Origin: Candidatus Hydrogenedens sp.
GTDB lineage: Bacteria > Hydrogenedentota > Hydrogenedentia > Hydrogenedentales > Hydrogenedentaceae
Length of the DNA: 10,000 bases
NCBI GenBank assembly: GCA_020216745.1
Contig: JAIWNQ010000026.1
Span: 1 to 10,000 of the forward strand
Direction: 5' to 3'
The position numbers and the translations under genes were made by a program. Every line of letters starts with the position of its first letter. The first letter of the stretch is position 1. This document shows, piece after piece, positions 1-7,295 of this stretch. The notes beneath the pieces are model-generated. The model saw only the letters and a program-made list of their open reading frames with translations. It ran no database searches and was not told where the DNA came from.

Positions 1-1530
1 TGGGTTTGGAGCTGTTTGTCCTAAACCGCATAAGGAAGCATCTTTAATCTTTTGTCCCAATTCGATTAACTTTTCAATGTCACCTTCCTCTCCCCTACCT
101 TCACAAATCCTCGTTACAATTTCTAACATTCTTTTCGTTCCAACTCGGCATGGGACACATTTACCACAAGATTCATCTTGAACGAAATCAAGGAAGAAAC
201 GAGCCATATCTACCATACACGTATCTTCATCCATAACGATTAATCCGCCAGAACCCATAATCGCTCCTAATTCTTGTAATGACTCGTAATCTACTGGTAC
301 ATTCAAGTGCTGTTTTGGGATACACCCACCAGAAGGACCTCCGATTTGTGCCGCTTTAAATTGTTTGCCTCGTGGAATTCCACCACCGATGTCATAAATA
401 ATTTCGCCTAATGGTGTACCGATTGGAATTTCGACTAATCCTGTATTGTTTACTGCTCCTGCCAGTGCAAATACTTTAGTCCCTTTGCTTTTCGCTGTTC
501 CTATTGAGGCAAACCAATCAGCACCTTTTAATATAATCACAGGGATATTTGCATAGGTCTCGACATTATTTAACAAACTGGGTTTTTCCCATAAACCCTT
601 ATATGCGGGGAACGGTGGACGCGGTCTGGGTTCGCCACGTTTTCCTTCGATAGAACGCATCAATGCAGTTTCTTCACCACATACGAAAGCTCCAGAACCC
701 ATACGTATTTCAAGGTCAAAACTGAAATTCGTTCCCATAATGTTTTTGCCTAATAAACCATATTCTCTGGCTTGTGCTATCGCTATATTTAATCTTTCAA
801 CTGCCAGAGGATATTCTGCACGGACATAAATATATCCCTGGTCAGAACCAATGGCGTATCCTGCAATAATCATTGCTTCAATAACACTATGTGGGTCGCC
901 TTCCAGAACGCTTCTGTCCATAAATGCACCTGGGTCGCCTTCATCTGCGTTGCAAAGGACATATTTCTTATCTCCTGGTGCTTTTCTTGTAACTTCCCAT
1001 TTAATTCCTGTCGGGAACCCTGCACCGCCTCGACCACGTAGCCCTGATTTTTTGACTTCTTCTACAACTTGTTCGGGTGTCATTTGGGTTAATACCTTTG
1101 CTAAGGCTTGATAACCATCCCTGGCTATATATTCTTCAATTTTTGTAGGGTCGATAATACCGCAATTTCTTAACACAATTTTTGTCTGTTGTTTAAAGAA
1201 ACCGATTTCCTGCAATGCAGGTATAATCTGAGAGGTTGTCGTAGATTTAAAATTTAATCTACTGACTGGTCGACCCTTTAACAGATGTTCAACGACGATG
1301 TCTTCAACATCTGTTGTTTTGACACCTTGATAGAAAATGGCGTCAGGATAAATAACAACCACAGGACCAATGGCACATGGACCTAGACATCCTGTATGTA
1401 CTACTTGTATTTCTTCTGATAAACCATGTTTTGCAAGTGCTTCTGAGAAAGCACTGCTTACTTCCATAGAGCCTGAGGCGACACATCCTGCTCCCGCACA
1501 GATTAACACATGACTTCGAACTAAATTCAT
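1..1530 (-). CDS. hndC: NADP-reducing hydrogenase subunit HndC / NuoF-like flavoprotein (3' end beyond window)
   Basis: This is the FMN- and NAD(P)H-binding subunit of a multimeric cytoplasmic hydrogenase or related NADH-linked complex. The visible 510 codons are open to the window edge, so the C-terminus is missing. Domains run in the usual HndC order. An N-terminal thioredoxin-like [2Fe-2S] domain has C11, C16, C48 and C52. Next comes the NuoF core with the glycine-rich NAD(H) loop GRGGAGF (166-172) and the FMN-site signature CNADEGDPGAF (193-203). The [4Fe-4S] ligands follow as ESCGKCVPC (C455, C458, C461) and SLCGLG (C501), just before APNP at the edge. HndC proteins often carry two further ferredoxin-type clusters after this point, which cannot be seen here. 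The start ATG (1528-1530) has a clear AGGAG ribosome site. The gene lies 63 nt downstream of the glycosidase-like gene. HndABCD and NuoEF share this fold, and the neighbouring hndB favours the hydrogenase assignment. The family call is very secure; the substrate (NAD or NADP) is not determined. Confidence 0.95.
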   Translation of the reverse strand, partial: MNLVRSHVLICAGAGCVASGSMEVSSAFSEALAKHGLSEEIQVVHTGCLGPCAIGPVVVIYPDAIFYQGVKTTDVEDIVVEHLLKGRPVSRLNFKSTTTSQIIPALQEIGFFKQQTKIVLRNCGIIDPTKIEEYIARDGYQALAKVLTQMTPEQVVEEVKKSGLRGRGGAGFPTGIKWEVTRKAPGDKKYVLCNADEGDPGAFMDRSVLEGDPHSVIEAMIIAGYAIGSDQGYIYVRAEYPLAVERLNIAIAQAREYGLLGKNIMGTNFSFDLEIRMGSGAFVCGEETALMRSIEGKRGEPRPRPPFPAYKGLWEKPSLLNNVETYANIPVIILKGADWFASIGTAKSKGTKVFALAGAVNNTGLVEIPIGTPLGEIIYDIGGGIPRGKQFKAAQIGGPSGGCIPKQHLNVPVDYESLQELGAIMGSGGLIVMDEDTCMVDMARFFLDFVQDESCGKCVPCRVGTKRMLEIVTRICEGRGEEGDIEKLIELGQKIKDASLCGLGQTAPNP

Positions 1531-1593
1531 ATTTTATCTCCTTTCTATAAAATTATGTTTTCTTATATTTTTATCTTTCATAAACATAAACCT

Positions 1594-3069
1594 TTATGGG
1601 ATAACTTCAACCTGTCCTACTAAATACCGTTTCTCATTATCTTTATTTGAGATAGGTAATTGTATTACTGGTGTTCCTGTACGTGTTCCGATGGAAACGT
1701 AAACTGAATAATTTCCCTCTTTTAATAAGTAGGGAAGTAAAAATGTGGCTTTCCGTTTTATAGTCTGAACTTCATTAGGCAAACTAACTGGCAATGTGTT
1801 TACATTAAAAGTATCGTCAACAAATGTGGCGACAATTCCACCTTTACCATCTTTCCATGTAAATATTGGAAAACCACCTTTATAACAAGGTGCAACTCCT
1901 TTATTAGCAAATTGATACTCGACATCCCATCGATTGTTAGAGATTTTCACTTGTTTCTGCCATTTAATCTCGGTAGGAAGTATTCGATAACCTAACCGAA
2001 GATTCATTTTATCAATCAAATCTTTTCGCTCTTGTAAGAATTCTCTGGGCCACCAATGAATCGATGCATAACTTGCATGATACTCCTCTACTGCTTGTAG
2101 ATATTTTGTTCCGTCTCCCCAATGTCCATTTGTTTTAGAATTGCCATAATGTTCACTTTCTAAAATCACCGCTTTATCTTTCCAAAACTCCTGTGCAATA
2201 CCTGCACTCATATACGCATACTCTCCACCTTGAACTAATATACTATCATCGCGAAGGGTTAAGCCTTTTTCTTTCGCATAAGCGATTATCTCTTTTTGCT
2301 CTGGTGACAATTCTGTTATCTTTTGTCCATTGGTAATACTATCATCGTTCAAAGCGATTAAGGTGTTTTTAAAATGTTTGACGTGCAAGTCTATATGTTT
2401 TTTTACCGTCTCGACGCTGATTTTTTGTTGTGAACTATGCCACGTATGCCCTTCTCCCCAGACACCTAATGAGCCAATATCTATGAAGGCAACTTCAGGG
2501 TTGCCATCGTACCGTTTTGCTAACTCTTGTAAGAAATGGTCTAATTTTTCTAAGAATATAGGGTCACTATAATCAGGTTCCCAATGTGTTCCGTCTTCTT
2601 TTGTTCCTTGTAGTGGTGTAAAGAAATAGCCCTTAGCACCGACATCGTAAACCCATTTTGGGGTTGCCCATTGAATAGGTGTTTCACTACATGTGATGCG
2701 GAGTGCAATTTGCTTTCCCTTAGCAATCCATCTCTGGGCAGGGGTATCCAAAACAGACCAATTAAATTTGCCTTCTTCTGGCTCTAAAAAGGACCATGCG
2801 ATACGGAGATAGATCACAGTCAATCCTGGAAAATCGTCTACCGTATCTGATGGCTCTAATTTAGAACCATAATTTTCAGGGACATTGTCATAGAAATGTA
2901 GAACCCACCCCATCCCTGGATTAATAAGTGCTTCACCTGTGTCTTCTGGATGAACAACCTCGAATTCTACATCTGATGAAAAACAAAATTGTGGATAGGA
3001 AATAAGAATCAACACTATTCCTATTACAATTTTTACATCATCTTTGTTTCTAATTATCCATTTATCCAT
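1594..3069 (-). CDS. Exported DUF4832-type glycoside hydrolase-like protein inside the hydrogenase operon
   Basis: This is probably a secreted or periplasmic (beta/alpha)8 glycosidase-like protein of 491 residues. Residues 1-32 look like a signal peptide (basic start, hydrophobic 14-28). The barrel opens with INPGMGW (49-55) and YLRIAWSFLEPEEGKFNW (87-104), a pattern of GH42-like/DUF4832 proteins. GSLGVWGEGH (199-208) places E206 as a candidate acid/base, and ILESEH (302-307) offers E304 or E306 as nucleophile. From about 355 the RLGYR motif leads into the beta-sandwich typical of DUF4832, including the N-x-G-V-A-P element. An in-frame TTG at 3079-3081 would add four residues. I chose ATG at 3067-3069 because it gives a normal signal peptide; neither start has a good ribosome site, so translation may depend on coupling to hndB 27 nt upstream. 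The substrate is unknown. Its position between hndB and hndC is unexpected, since nothing links an exported glycosidase to a cytoplasmic hydrogenase. Confidence 0.8.
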   Translation of the reverse strand: MDKWIIRNKDDVKIVIGIVLILISYPQFCFSSDVEFEVVHPEDTGEALINPGMGWVLHFYDNVPENYGSKLEPSDTVDDFPGLTVIYLRIAWSFLEPEEGKFNWSVLDTPAQRWIAKGKQIALRITCSETPIQWATPKWVYDVGAKGYFFTPLQGTKEDGTHWEPDYSDPIFLEKLDHFLQELAKRYDGNPEVAFIDIGSLGVWGEGHTWHSSQQKISVETVKKHIDLHVKHFKNTLIALNDDSITNGQKITELSPEQKEIIAYAKEKGLTLRDDSILVQGGEYAYMSAGIAQEFWKDKAVILESEHYGNSKTNGHWGDGTKYLQAVEEYHASYASIHWWPREFLQERKDLIDKMNLRLGYRILPTEIKWQKQVKISNNRWDVEYQFANKGVAPCYKGGFPIFTWKDGKGGIVATFVDDTFNVNTLPVSLPNEVQTIKRKATFLLPYLLKEGNYSVYVSIGTRTGTPVIQLPISNKDNEKRYLVGQVEVIP

Positions 3070-3096
3070 TTGTAAACCCAAAGAATGATTGTTTAA

Positions 3097-3468
3097 TTAT
3101 GAAATAAGGTATTCCATTACTGGTTTCCCAGATATGATATGTTGCTGAACAATAGTTCTCACTTTTTCTGCGTTCAACTTGCCATATCGATATTCAGTTC
3201 CTGAAGATTTTTGAAGAACTGTAATCATAGGTTCACGGTCACATAAACCAGCGCATCCAGACTGACGAACAGTTACATAGTCAATACCCTGAGATGAGAG
3301 TTCAGCCACTAAATTTTTTAAGACATCTCTGGCACCAGCTGCGATGCCACATGTTCCCATGTGGACCGTTACTACTAACTCTTTTTGTTGTGAGCGGATA
3401 TTAATTTCTTTGAGTGCTTTTTCTTTTAAAGCATTTAGGTCTTCTGGTGAACGAATTATATCTGCCAT
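3097..3468 (-). CDS. hndB: NADP-reducing hydrogenase subunit HndB, thioredoxin-like ferredoxin fold
   Basis: This small 123-residue subunit belongs to the Hnd hydrogenase complex. HndB proteins have a thioredoxin-like [2Fe-2S] ferredoxin fold, and their exact electron-transfer role is less clear than that of HndA and HndC. The signature HMGTCGIAAGAR (36-47) and QSGCAGLC (69-76) are both present. Only three cysteines are seen (C40, C72, C76). The usual fourth ligand position of this fold is not a cysteine, which as I recall is also typical of HndB proteins. Residues 1-30 form a charged helical lead-in. The start ATG (3466-3468) has an AGGAG ribosome site, and the gene begins 13 nt after the hndA stop. 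This subunit separates Hnd-type hydrogenases from plain NuoEF modules, so it is the best evidence for what the operon makes. Confidence 0.93.
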   Translation of the reverse strand: MADIIRSPEDLNALKEKALKEINIRSQQKELVVTVHMGTCGIAAGARDVLKNLVAELSSQGIDYVTVRQSGCAGLCDREPMITVLQKSSGTEYRYGKLNAEKVRTIVQQHIISGKPVMEYLIS

Positions 3469-3481
3469 AATAAAATCTCCT

Positions 3482-4012
3482 TTATTTTGTTGACTTTTCT
3501 TCTATATTTTTATCAATATACATATCAAGGATTGCTTGAATTTTAGCGGGCTTAACTCTTTGATGTACTTCATTATCAATCATAATGGCTGGAGCGAGAC
3601 CACAAGCCCCAAAACAACGAGCCACATCTAATGAGAACATTCTATCTTTTGTAGTTTCGCCAACATCAATCTTTAGTTTGTCTTTCAAAGCAGACAACAC
3701 TTGTTTTCCGCCACGAACATAACAGGCAGTCCCTAAACAAACACGTATTGTGTGTTTTCCGCGAGGTTGCGTTGAAAAGAATGAATAAAAAGTAACAACA
3801 CCGGCCACTTCACTATAGGATTTGTTTAATCCTAAACTGATTTTTTTTAGTGCACTTTCGGGTAAATATCCGAACATAGCCTGTGCAATTTGCAGAACAG
3901 GAATAAGTGCACCTGGCTTGTCTCGATATTCTGCAATAATTCCGTCGAGACGAGTTAGTAATTCTTCTTCGCTTGCCTCTTCAACGCAAGCATGTTTTGT
4001 TTCTTTGTTCAT
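3482..4012 (-). CDS. hndA: NADP-reducing hydrogenase subunit HndA / NuoE-like [2Fe-2S] protein
   Basis: This is a 24-kDa-type [2Fe-2S] subunit that passes electrons to or from the flavoprotein HndC. The 176-residue length is normal for NuoE/HndA. Residues 15-70 form the N-terminal helical bundle (PGALIPVLQIAQAMFGYLP). GVVTFYSFF (71-79) is the strongly conserved family segment. The thioredoxin-like cluster domain has ligands C92 and C97 (CLGTAC) and C133 and C137 (CFGAC). The start ATG (4010-4012) is preceded by AGGAG at a normal distance. The gene starts 28 nt after the rex stop and ends 13 nt before hndB, so it is almost certainly co-transcribed with both. All four cluster ligands are present and nothing suggests damage. 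A complex I NuoE role is possible in principle but unlikely next to hndB and rex. Confidence 0.95.
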   Translation of the reverse strand: MNKETKHACVEEASEEELLTRLDGIIAEYRDKPGALIPVLQIAQAMFGYLPESALKKISLGLNKSYSEVAGVVTFYSFFSTQPRGKHTIRVCLGTACYVRGGKQVLSALKDKLKIDVGETTKDRMFSLDVARCFGACGLAPAIMIDNEVHQRVKPAKIQAILDMYIDKNIEEKSTK

Positions 4013-4040
4013 ATATTTTCTCCTATAAAAAAGTTTTTAT

Positions 4041-4736
4041 TTATTGGTTTGTTAGTAAGGTTTCCTTTTCTTCTTCCATATTATCATTTTCTGTCTTCCA
4101 ATATTCTTCTTTTTCGTAATGTTTCATTCGTCGTGCAAAAAATGCAACTTTTTCAAATGTAGCTGAAAGGTCAACATGTTCAACAAAAACGTAATCGGGG
4201 ACTTTTACTCGCAAGGGTGAAAAATTCAAAATACCCCGAATCCCAGCATGGATTAGTAAGTCACATACATTTTGAGCTCCTTCACCTGGTATGGCAATAA
4301 TCCCCACCATACTTTTTGTCTCGTTAACTACTCGTGTTAGTTCAGACATTGGATAGCATTTACAACCATGAAACGTTTGCCCTACTTTTTCTGGGTCTTT
4401 ATCAAATGAGGCACGTATAGCCAACTGCCTCCAACGACCAGCAAAGTTCGCTAATAAGGCAAGTCCTAAATGTCCTACTCCAACTAACACTGCACTTTGT
4501 GGTAATGGTGAATCTAAGAAATTAGCAATACTTTCTAATAAAGGTCTAATTTTATAACCACTATTTGGAACTCCAGAATATCCTAATTGCATAATGTCTC
4601 TTCTAACTTGTGATGGTTTAATATGGAGTAACATAGCAAGTTCATGAGACATTATTGTTTCTTTACCCTCTACCCTTAATTGCTGTAGGACACGGCGATA
4701 TAAACTTAATCTTTCAACTGTTTTTTCAGATACCAT
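4041..4736 (-). CDS. rex: Redox-sensing transcriptional repressor Rex
   Basis: Rex is a homodimeric repressor that reads the NADH/NAD+ ratio: high NADH releases it from DNA and induces fermentative or hydrogenase genes. The 231-residue protein has the N-terminal winged-helix domain (RLSLYRRVL at 9-17, PSQVRRDIMQLGYSG at 41-55, the recognition region). A Rossmann fold follows with GVGHLG (86-91) binding the dinucleotide and FDKDP (111-115) at the ribose-binding acid. It closes with GIIAIP and GILNFSP (168-174), both characteristic of Rex. The tail from 207 is highly charged and about 20 residues longer than many Rex proteins. The start ATG (4734-4736) fits the family N-terminus but has no clear Shine-Dalgarno site. 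It is the first gene of the operon, and two Rex-like operators lie in its own promoter and leader, which implies autoregulation together with hndABC. Confidence 0.95.
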   Translation of the reverse strand: MVSEKTVERLSLYRRVLQQLRVEGKETIMSHELAMLLHIKPSQVRRDIMQLGYSGVPNSGYKIRPLLESIANFLDSPLPQSAVLVGVGHLGLALLANFAGRWRQLAIRASFDKDPEKVGQTFHGCKCYPMSELTRVVNETKSMVGIIAIPGEGAQNVCDLLIHAGIRGILNFSPLRVKVPDYVFVEHVDLSATFEKVAFFARRMKHYEKEEYWKTENDNMEEEKETLLTNQ

Positions 4737-4766
4737 AATAATTTATTTAAGTTTAAGTTAAATTAT

Positions 4767-4784
4767 TTGTGAAAATTTGAACAA
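4767..4784 (-). promoter_or_regulatory. Second Rex-like operator in the rex leader
   Basis: The 18 bases read TTGTGAAAATTTGAACAA, with a symmetric TTGT..AAA / TTT..ACAA core. It shares TTGTGAAA and GAACAA with the operator at 4812-4829, in the same orientation and 45 bp away centre to centre. It lies inside the predicted transcribed leader, 31 nt before the rex ATG, where bound Rex could act as a roadblock or cooperate with the first site. Confidence 0.75.
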
Positions 4785-4790
4785 ACTTTA

Positions 4791-4810
4791 TATACTTACC
4801 TTTAAGTATA
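4791..4810. repeat. Perfect 8-bp inverted repeat between the two Rex-like operators
   Basis: TATACTTA (4791-4798) and TAAGTATA (4803-4810) are exact reverse complements separated by CCTT. The dyad fills almost all the space between the two operators. It could be a site for another regulator or a small hairpin in the leader RNA. It is not followed by a T tract in the reading direction, so it is not a terminator. Confidence 0.6.
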
Positions 4811-4811
4811 A

Positions 4812-4829
4812 TTGTGAAACTATGAACAA
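4812..4829 (-). promoter_or_regulatory. Rex-like operator over the transcription start
   Basis: The 18 bases read TTGTGAAACTATGAACAA on the plus strand. They match the known Rex pattern TTGTGAAAT-ATTTCACAA at both TTGT/ACAA ends and most of the left half. The site begins directly next to the -10 box (4830-4835) and covers the predicted start site near 4823, so bound Rex would block RNA polymerase. Confidence 0.75.
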
Positions 4830-4858
4830 ATTATAACATATAATTAGTCTCATGTCAA
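4830..4858 (-). promoter_or_regulatory. Consensus sigma-70 promoter of the rex-hnd operon
   Basis: On the minus strand this reads TTGACA (4858-4853), a 17-nt spacer, and TATAAT (4835-4830), with TGT directly before the -10, making it an extended -10 as well. Both hexamers are perfect. The stretch upstream (4860-4905) is nearly pure A/T with A and T tracts and could act as an UP element. The predicted start site is about 4823, giving a leader of roughly 87 nt. A promoter this strong makes sense only if it is repressed, and the Rex-like site abutting the -10 box would do that. Confidence 0.85.
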
Positions 4859-4923
4859 GTAAAAAATAATTTTTTATTTAAATTTTTATTTTTTAATTGA
4901 AAAAATGTATCTACTAAGTTTTA

Positions 4924-4952
4924 TTGAATTTTTCTTTTTATTATGATATAAT
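4924..4952 (+). promoter_or_regulatory. Extended -10 promoter for the SGNH-type exported protein
   Basis: TTGAAT (4924-4929), a 17-nt spacer, and TATAAT (4947-4952) preceded by TGA, so an extended -10 element. The expected start is about 4959, giving a leader of roughly 55 nt before the ATG at 5014. It is divergent from the rex promoter, with the two -35 boxes about 65 bp apart; the Rex-like sites lie on the far side and need not affect it. Confidence 0.65.
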
Positions 4953-5013
4953 TTTAAATAAGGTTTAATTGTTATTTTTTATTTTTAAGAATATAAACAG
5001 AAAGGAGACAGAA

Positions 5014-7236
5014 ATGAAACTACATTTTTTACGTTCATGTTGTGCATTCTTTTTATCTGCATTGATTTTGTTTAGTAGTTTATTTGCATTTGCTCAAGAA
5101 GAGGTCCCACGAGTTCTATTAGTTGGTGATAGCTGGACTGGTTTTATGTGGGCATTTAGAACCTTTAAAGAAATTTTTCTTGAAACACCTGGAATGGAGC
5201 ATCTAAGAGAGATAGGTAGTCGCACTGCTATTATGGGGGCTCGAGCTTTTGAGTTTTATCCAGAGGAATATAATTATATTCAAAATGTAAAGGAAGAATT
5301 AGAAAAATATCCGACTATTGACATTGTTGTTATGACGTTAGGGGGAAATGATTTTCTACGAGGTACACCTCAAACCTCTCGTTGGAATTGTGATATGCTT
5401 TCCAATCCTGCACAGGAAGCATATATCATAAACACTATTGTAAATTATATGAGTGGTATTATAGATGAAATTTTAGCTGTTAGACCTGATATTCGAGTAG
5501 CCTTATGTGGATATACTTTTGCAGGAAGAGACCGTGGTGGTTGTTCAATATGCGATCAGCAAAATGCTTTTGTAAGATTTGAACAAGCCAAAAAGGCTCT
5601 TGCGGATAGCAAACCACGAGTTTATTATGTTCACAACCTTGGATTAATGCAATATCATTTTGGGACATCAACACCCACAAATTTACCTCCCTATTCAGTT
5701 CCTTATCCTGGTAATTATCCTTCTTACTCTCCCTTTCCTGGAGGTGACCCTTGCTCATTAGTTCATCCGGATGGACTTTTTGATGGTGACATTCATTTAT
5801 CTCAAGCAGGTTATAAAATATTAGCACAAAGATGCATGTCTGAATTTATTACTCAATGGTTGGATTATCCAAAAGTCTATTTGATTAATAGTGTTTCTTC
5901 TAATGGAGATACAATGACTTTTTCAGTAACCTTTAGTGAGCCTGTTTCCAATGTTGATATAACTGATTTTAATGCAAAGGACAGTCTATCCTCTCCCCTT
6001 CCTATCTTATCTGTTACTAATGTTCAGGCGAATCAGATTTACAATGTAGTTGTAGATATTACTGGTGGTGTTGGAAATGTTACACTTTGCGTGATTGATG
6101 ATGATTCTATCGTAGACAGCACCTCAAAACCATTGGGAGGACCCGGCACGGGAAATGCAGAAGGGAATGGGGATTTTTGCTATAACGGTGTTTGGGAGTA
6201 TCATGATTTTATAAGGCAACCTGACCATGAAATTGTAGCAGGTATGCAATATTTACATGAAAATTTAAGCGCTTATTATGTTTTATTAGGAGACCAGGGA
6301 GCAGAAGGGCTTTCGTTTAGTCCAGAGGAATGCGATTTGAACGGCGGACAAATATCTATAGATCCTATTGTTATTTCTGGAAATGGAATGTTAGACTCAT
6401 TGGAATTTCATCTTATTACAGAATGTTATAACAATCCATCTATTGATTTTACAGCCAATGGAGGGGTAAGTCATCAAATTGCTGTCAACACTTTCGATCA
6501 TAATATGCAGAGAATGGTTACTGACTGTGGTGGCGAAGGAAGTATTGTAAATACTATTTTTTATGGCTTACCTCAAATGTTAGCGGGTTATATGACCTTA
6601 GGGAATCAAGAATCTACAATGATACCCACTGTAATTTCTATAGCGGCACAAGCTATAGACCCCAGTTTCAATATACACGTAAACATAATTTATCCATTTA
6701 ATTATCAGACCTTACCTCAATATTTTGGACCTGATGGGGATGCGGATGGTGATGGATGGACGAATAAGCAAGAATATGAATATTTTGTCCGTTCTAACAT
6801 GAACTATGAAGATAAAAAGCAAGCATATCTTAATTCTGCACTTAATCCTGACGTTTATCCTGGTTCAGATTGTGAAGATTGTCATTCATCATCCACATTA
6901 GGCGGTATTTTTGAAGTCGGGGCTGATATATGTCTGCGTGTTCCAGACCCTGTGGCGAATAACTCAACTTTCCAATGGAGTAAAGTAAATGGAGATTTAG
7001 AATCACGAGGCTTAAACACTCATTGTCGTTCTCTCTGGATTCCCAATGCACAAATTGAGGATACAGGAACATATATTTGTGAATATGATAATGGACAGAA
7101 AACCAACGCCACTTATGAATTTCATGTTATCATTTCTGATGAAGTTCCTATTAGTTCCACATTAACACTTATATTGTTTGTAAGCGTTATAACTTTGTGT
7201 ACTGTGATACTCATCAGAAAACAATATGCAAGATAA
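5014..7236 (+). CDS. Exported multidomain SGNH/GDSL hydrolase-like protein with Ig domain and C-terminal membrane tail
   Basis: This is a 740-residue, probably surface or periplasmic, esterase-like protein. Residues 1-27 are a signal peptide ending AFA-Q. The SGNH domain (about 31-285) shows block I GDSW (S40, nucleophile), block III GGND (N112 in the oxyanion hole) and block V DGDIHLS (H261). The acid is D257 or D259, because the usual DxxH spacing is off by one. A beta-rich segment (287-375) resembles a bacterial Ig-like module. Residues 385-565 are unrecognised and rich in hydrophobic beta strands. D576, D578, D580, N584 and E587 form an EF-hand-type Ca loop. A CxxCH motif lies at 620-624. 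An Ig-like domain (630-707) follows with C640, W655 and DTGTYIC (683-689). The end is VPISS, a hydrophobic helix (716-734) and RKQYAR. I chose ATG 5014 for its AGGAGA site (5003-5008); an upstream in-frame TTG at 4969 is not needed. Substrate unknown. Confidence 0.8.
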   Translation: MKLHFLRSCCAFFLSALILFSSLFAFAQEEVPRVLLVGDSWTGFMWAFRTFKEIFLETPGMEHLREIGSRTAIMGARAFEFYPEEYNYIQNVKEELEKYPTIDIVVMTLGGNDFLRGTPQTSRWNCDMLSNPAQEAYIINTIVNYMSGIIDEILAVRPDIRVALCGYTFAGRDRGGCSICDQQNAFVRFEQAKKALADSKPRVYYVHNLGLMQYHFGTSTPTNLPPYSVPYPGNYPSYSPFPGGDPCSLVHPDGLFDGDIHLSQAGYKILAQRCMSEFITQWLDYPKVYLINSVSSNGDTMTFSVTFSEPVSNVDITDFNAKDSLSSPLPILSVTNVQANQIYNVVVDITGGVGNVTLCVIDDDSIVDSTSKPLGGPGTGNAEGNGDFCYNGVWEYHDFIRQPDHEIVAGMQYLHENLSAYYVLLGDQGAEGLSFSPEECDLNGGQISIDPIVISGNGMLDSLEFHLITECYNNPSIDFTANGGVSHQIAVNTFDHNMQRMVTDCGGEGSIVNTIFYGLPQMLAGYMTLGNQESTMIPTVISIAAQAIDPSFNIHVNIIYPFNYQTLPQYFGPDGDADGDGWTNKQEYEYFVRSNMNYEDKKQAYLNSALNPDVYPGSDCEDCHSSSTLGGIFEVGADICLRVPDPVANNSTFQWSKVNGDLESRGLNTHCRSLWIPNAQIEDTGTYICEYDNGQKTNATYEFHVIISDEVPISSTLTLILFVSVITLCTVILIRKQYAR

Positions 7237-7257
7237 ATAATCAGAATTAAAACATAA

Positions 7258-7295
7258 CCCCTTAAACATAAAATATGTTTAAGGGGTTTTTATTT
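7258..7295 (+). terminator. Rho-independent terminator between convergent genes
   Basis: The arms CCCCTTAAACATA (7258-7270) and TATGTTTAAGGGG (7274-7286) pair perfectly over 13 bp with an AAA loop, followed by TTTTTATTT. It lies 21 nt after the SGNH stop and 3 nt before the stop codon of the opposing radical SAM gene. On the minus strand the hairpin is followed by a poorer TTATGTTTT tract, so it probably ends transcripts from both sides, more strongly on the plus strand. Confidence 0.93.

Noticed and set aside
851..1111. Plus-strand reading frame of 86 codons
   Set aside because: It lies entirely opposite the hndC NuoF core, whose FMN and NAD motifs are unmistakable; the plus-strand translation has no recognisable features.
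1531..1593. Terminator or second promoter between the glycosidase-like gene and hndC
   Set aside because: No stable hairpin with a T tract and no -35/-10 pair at proper spacing could be found, so read-through into hndC is the simplest view.
5480..5827. Minus-strand reading frame of 115 codons
   Set aside because: It is antisense to the SGNH domain, lacks a ribosome site, and its translation is low in family-like patterns.
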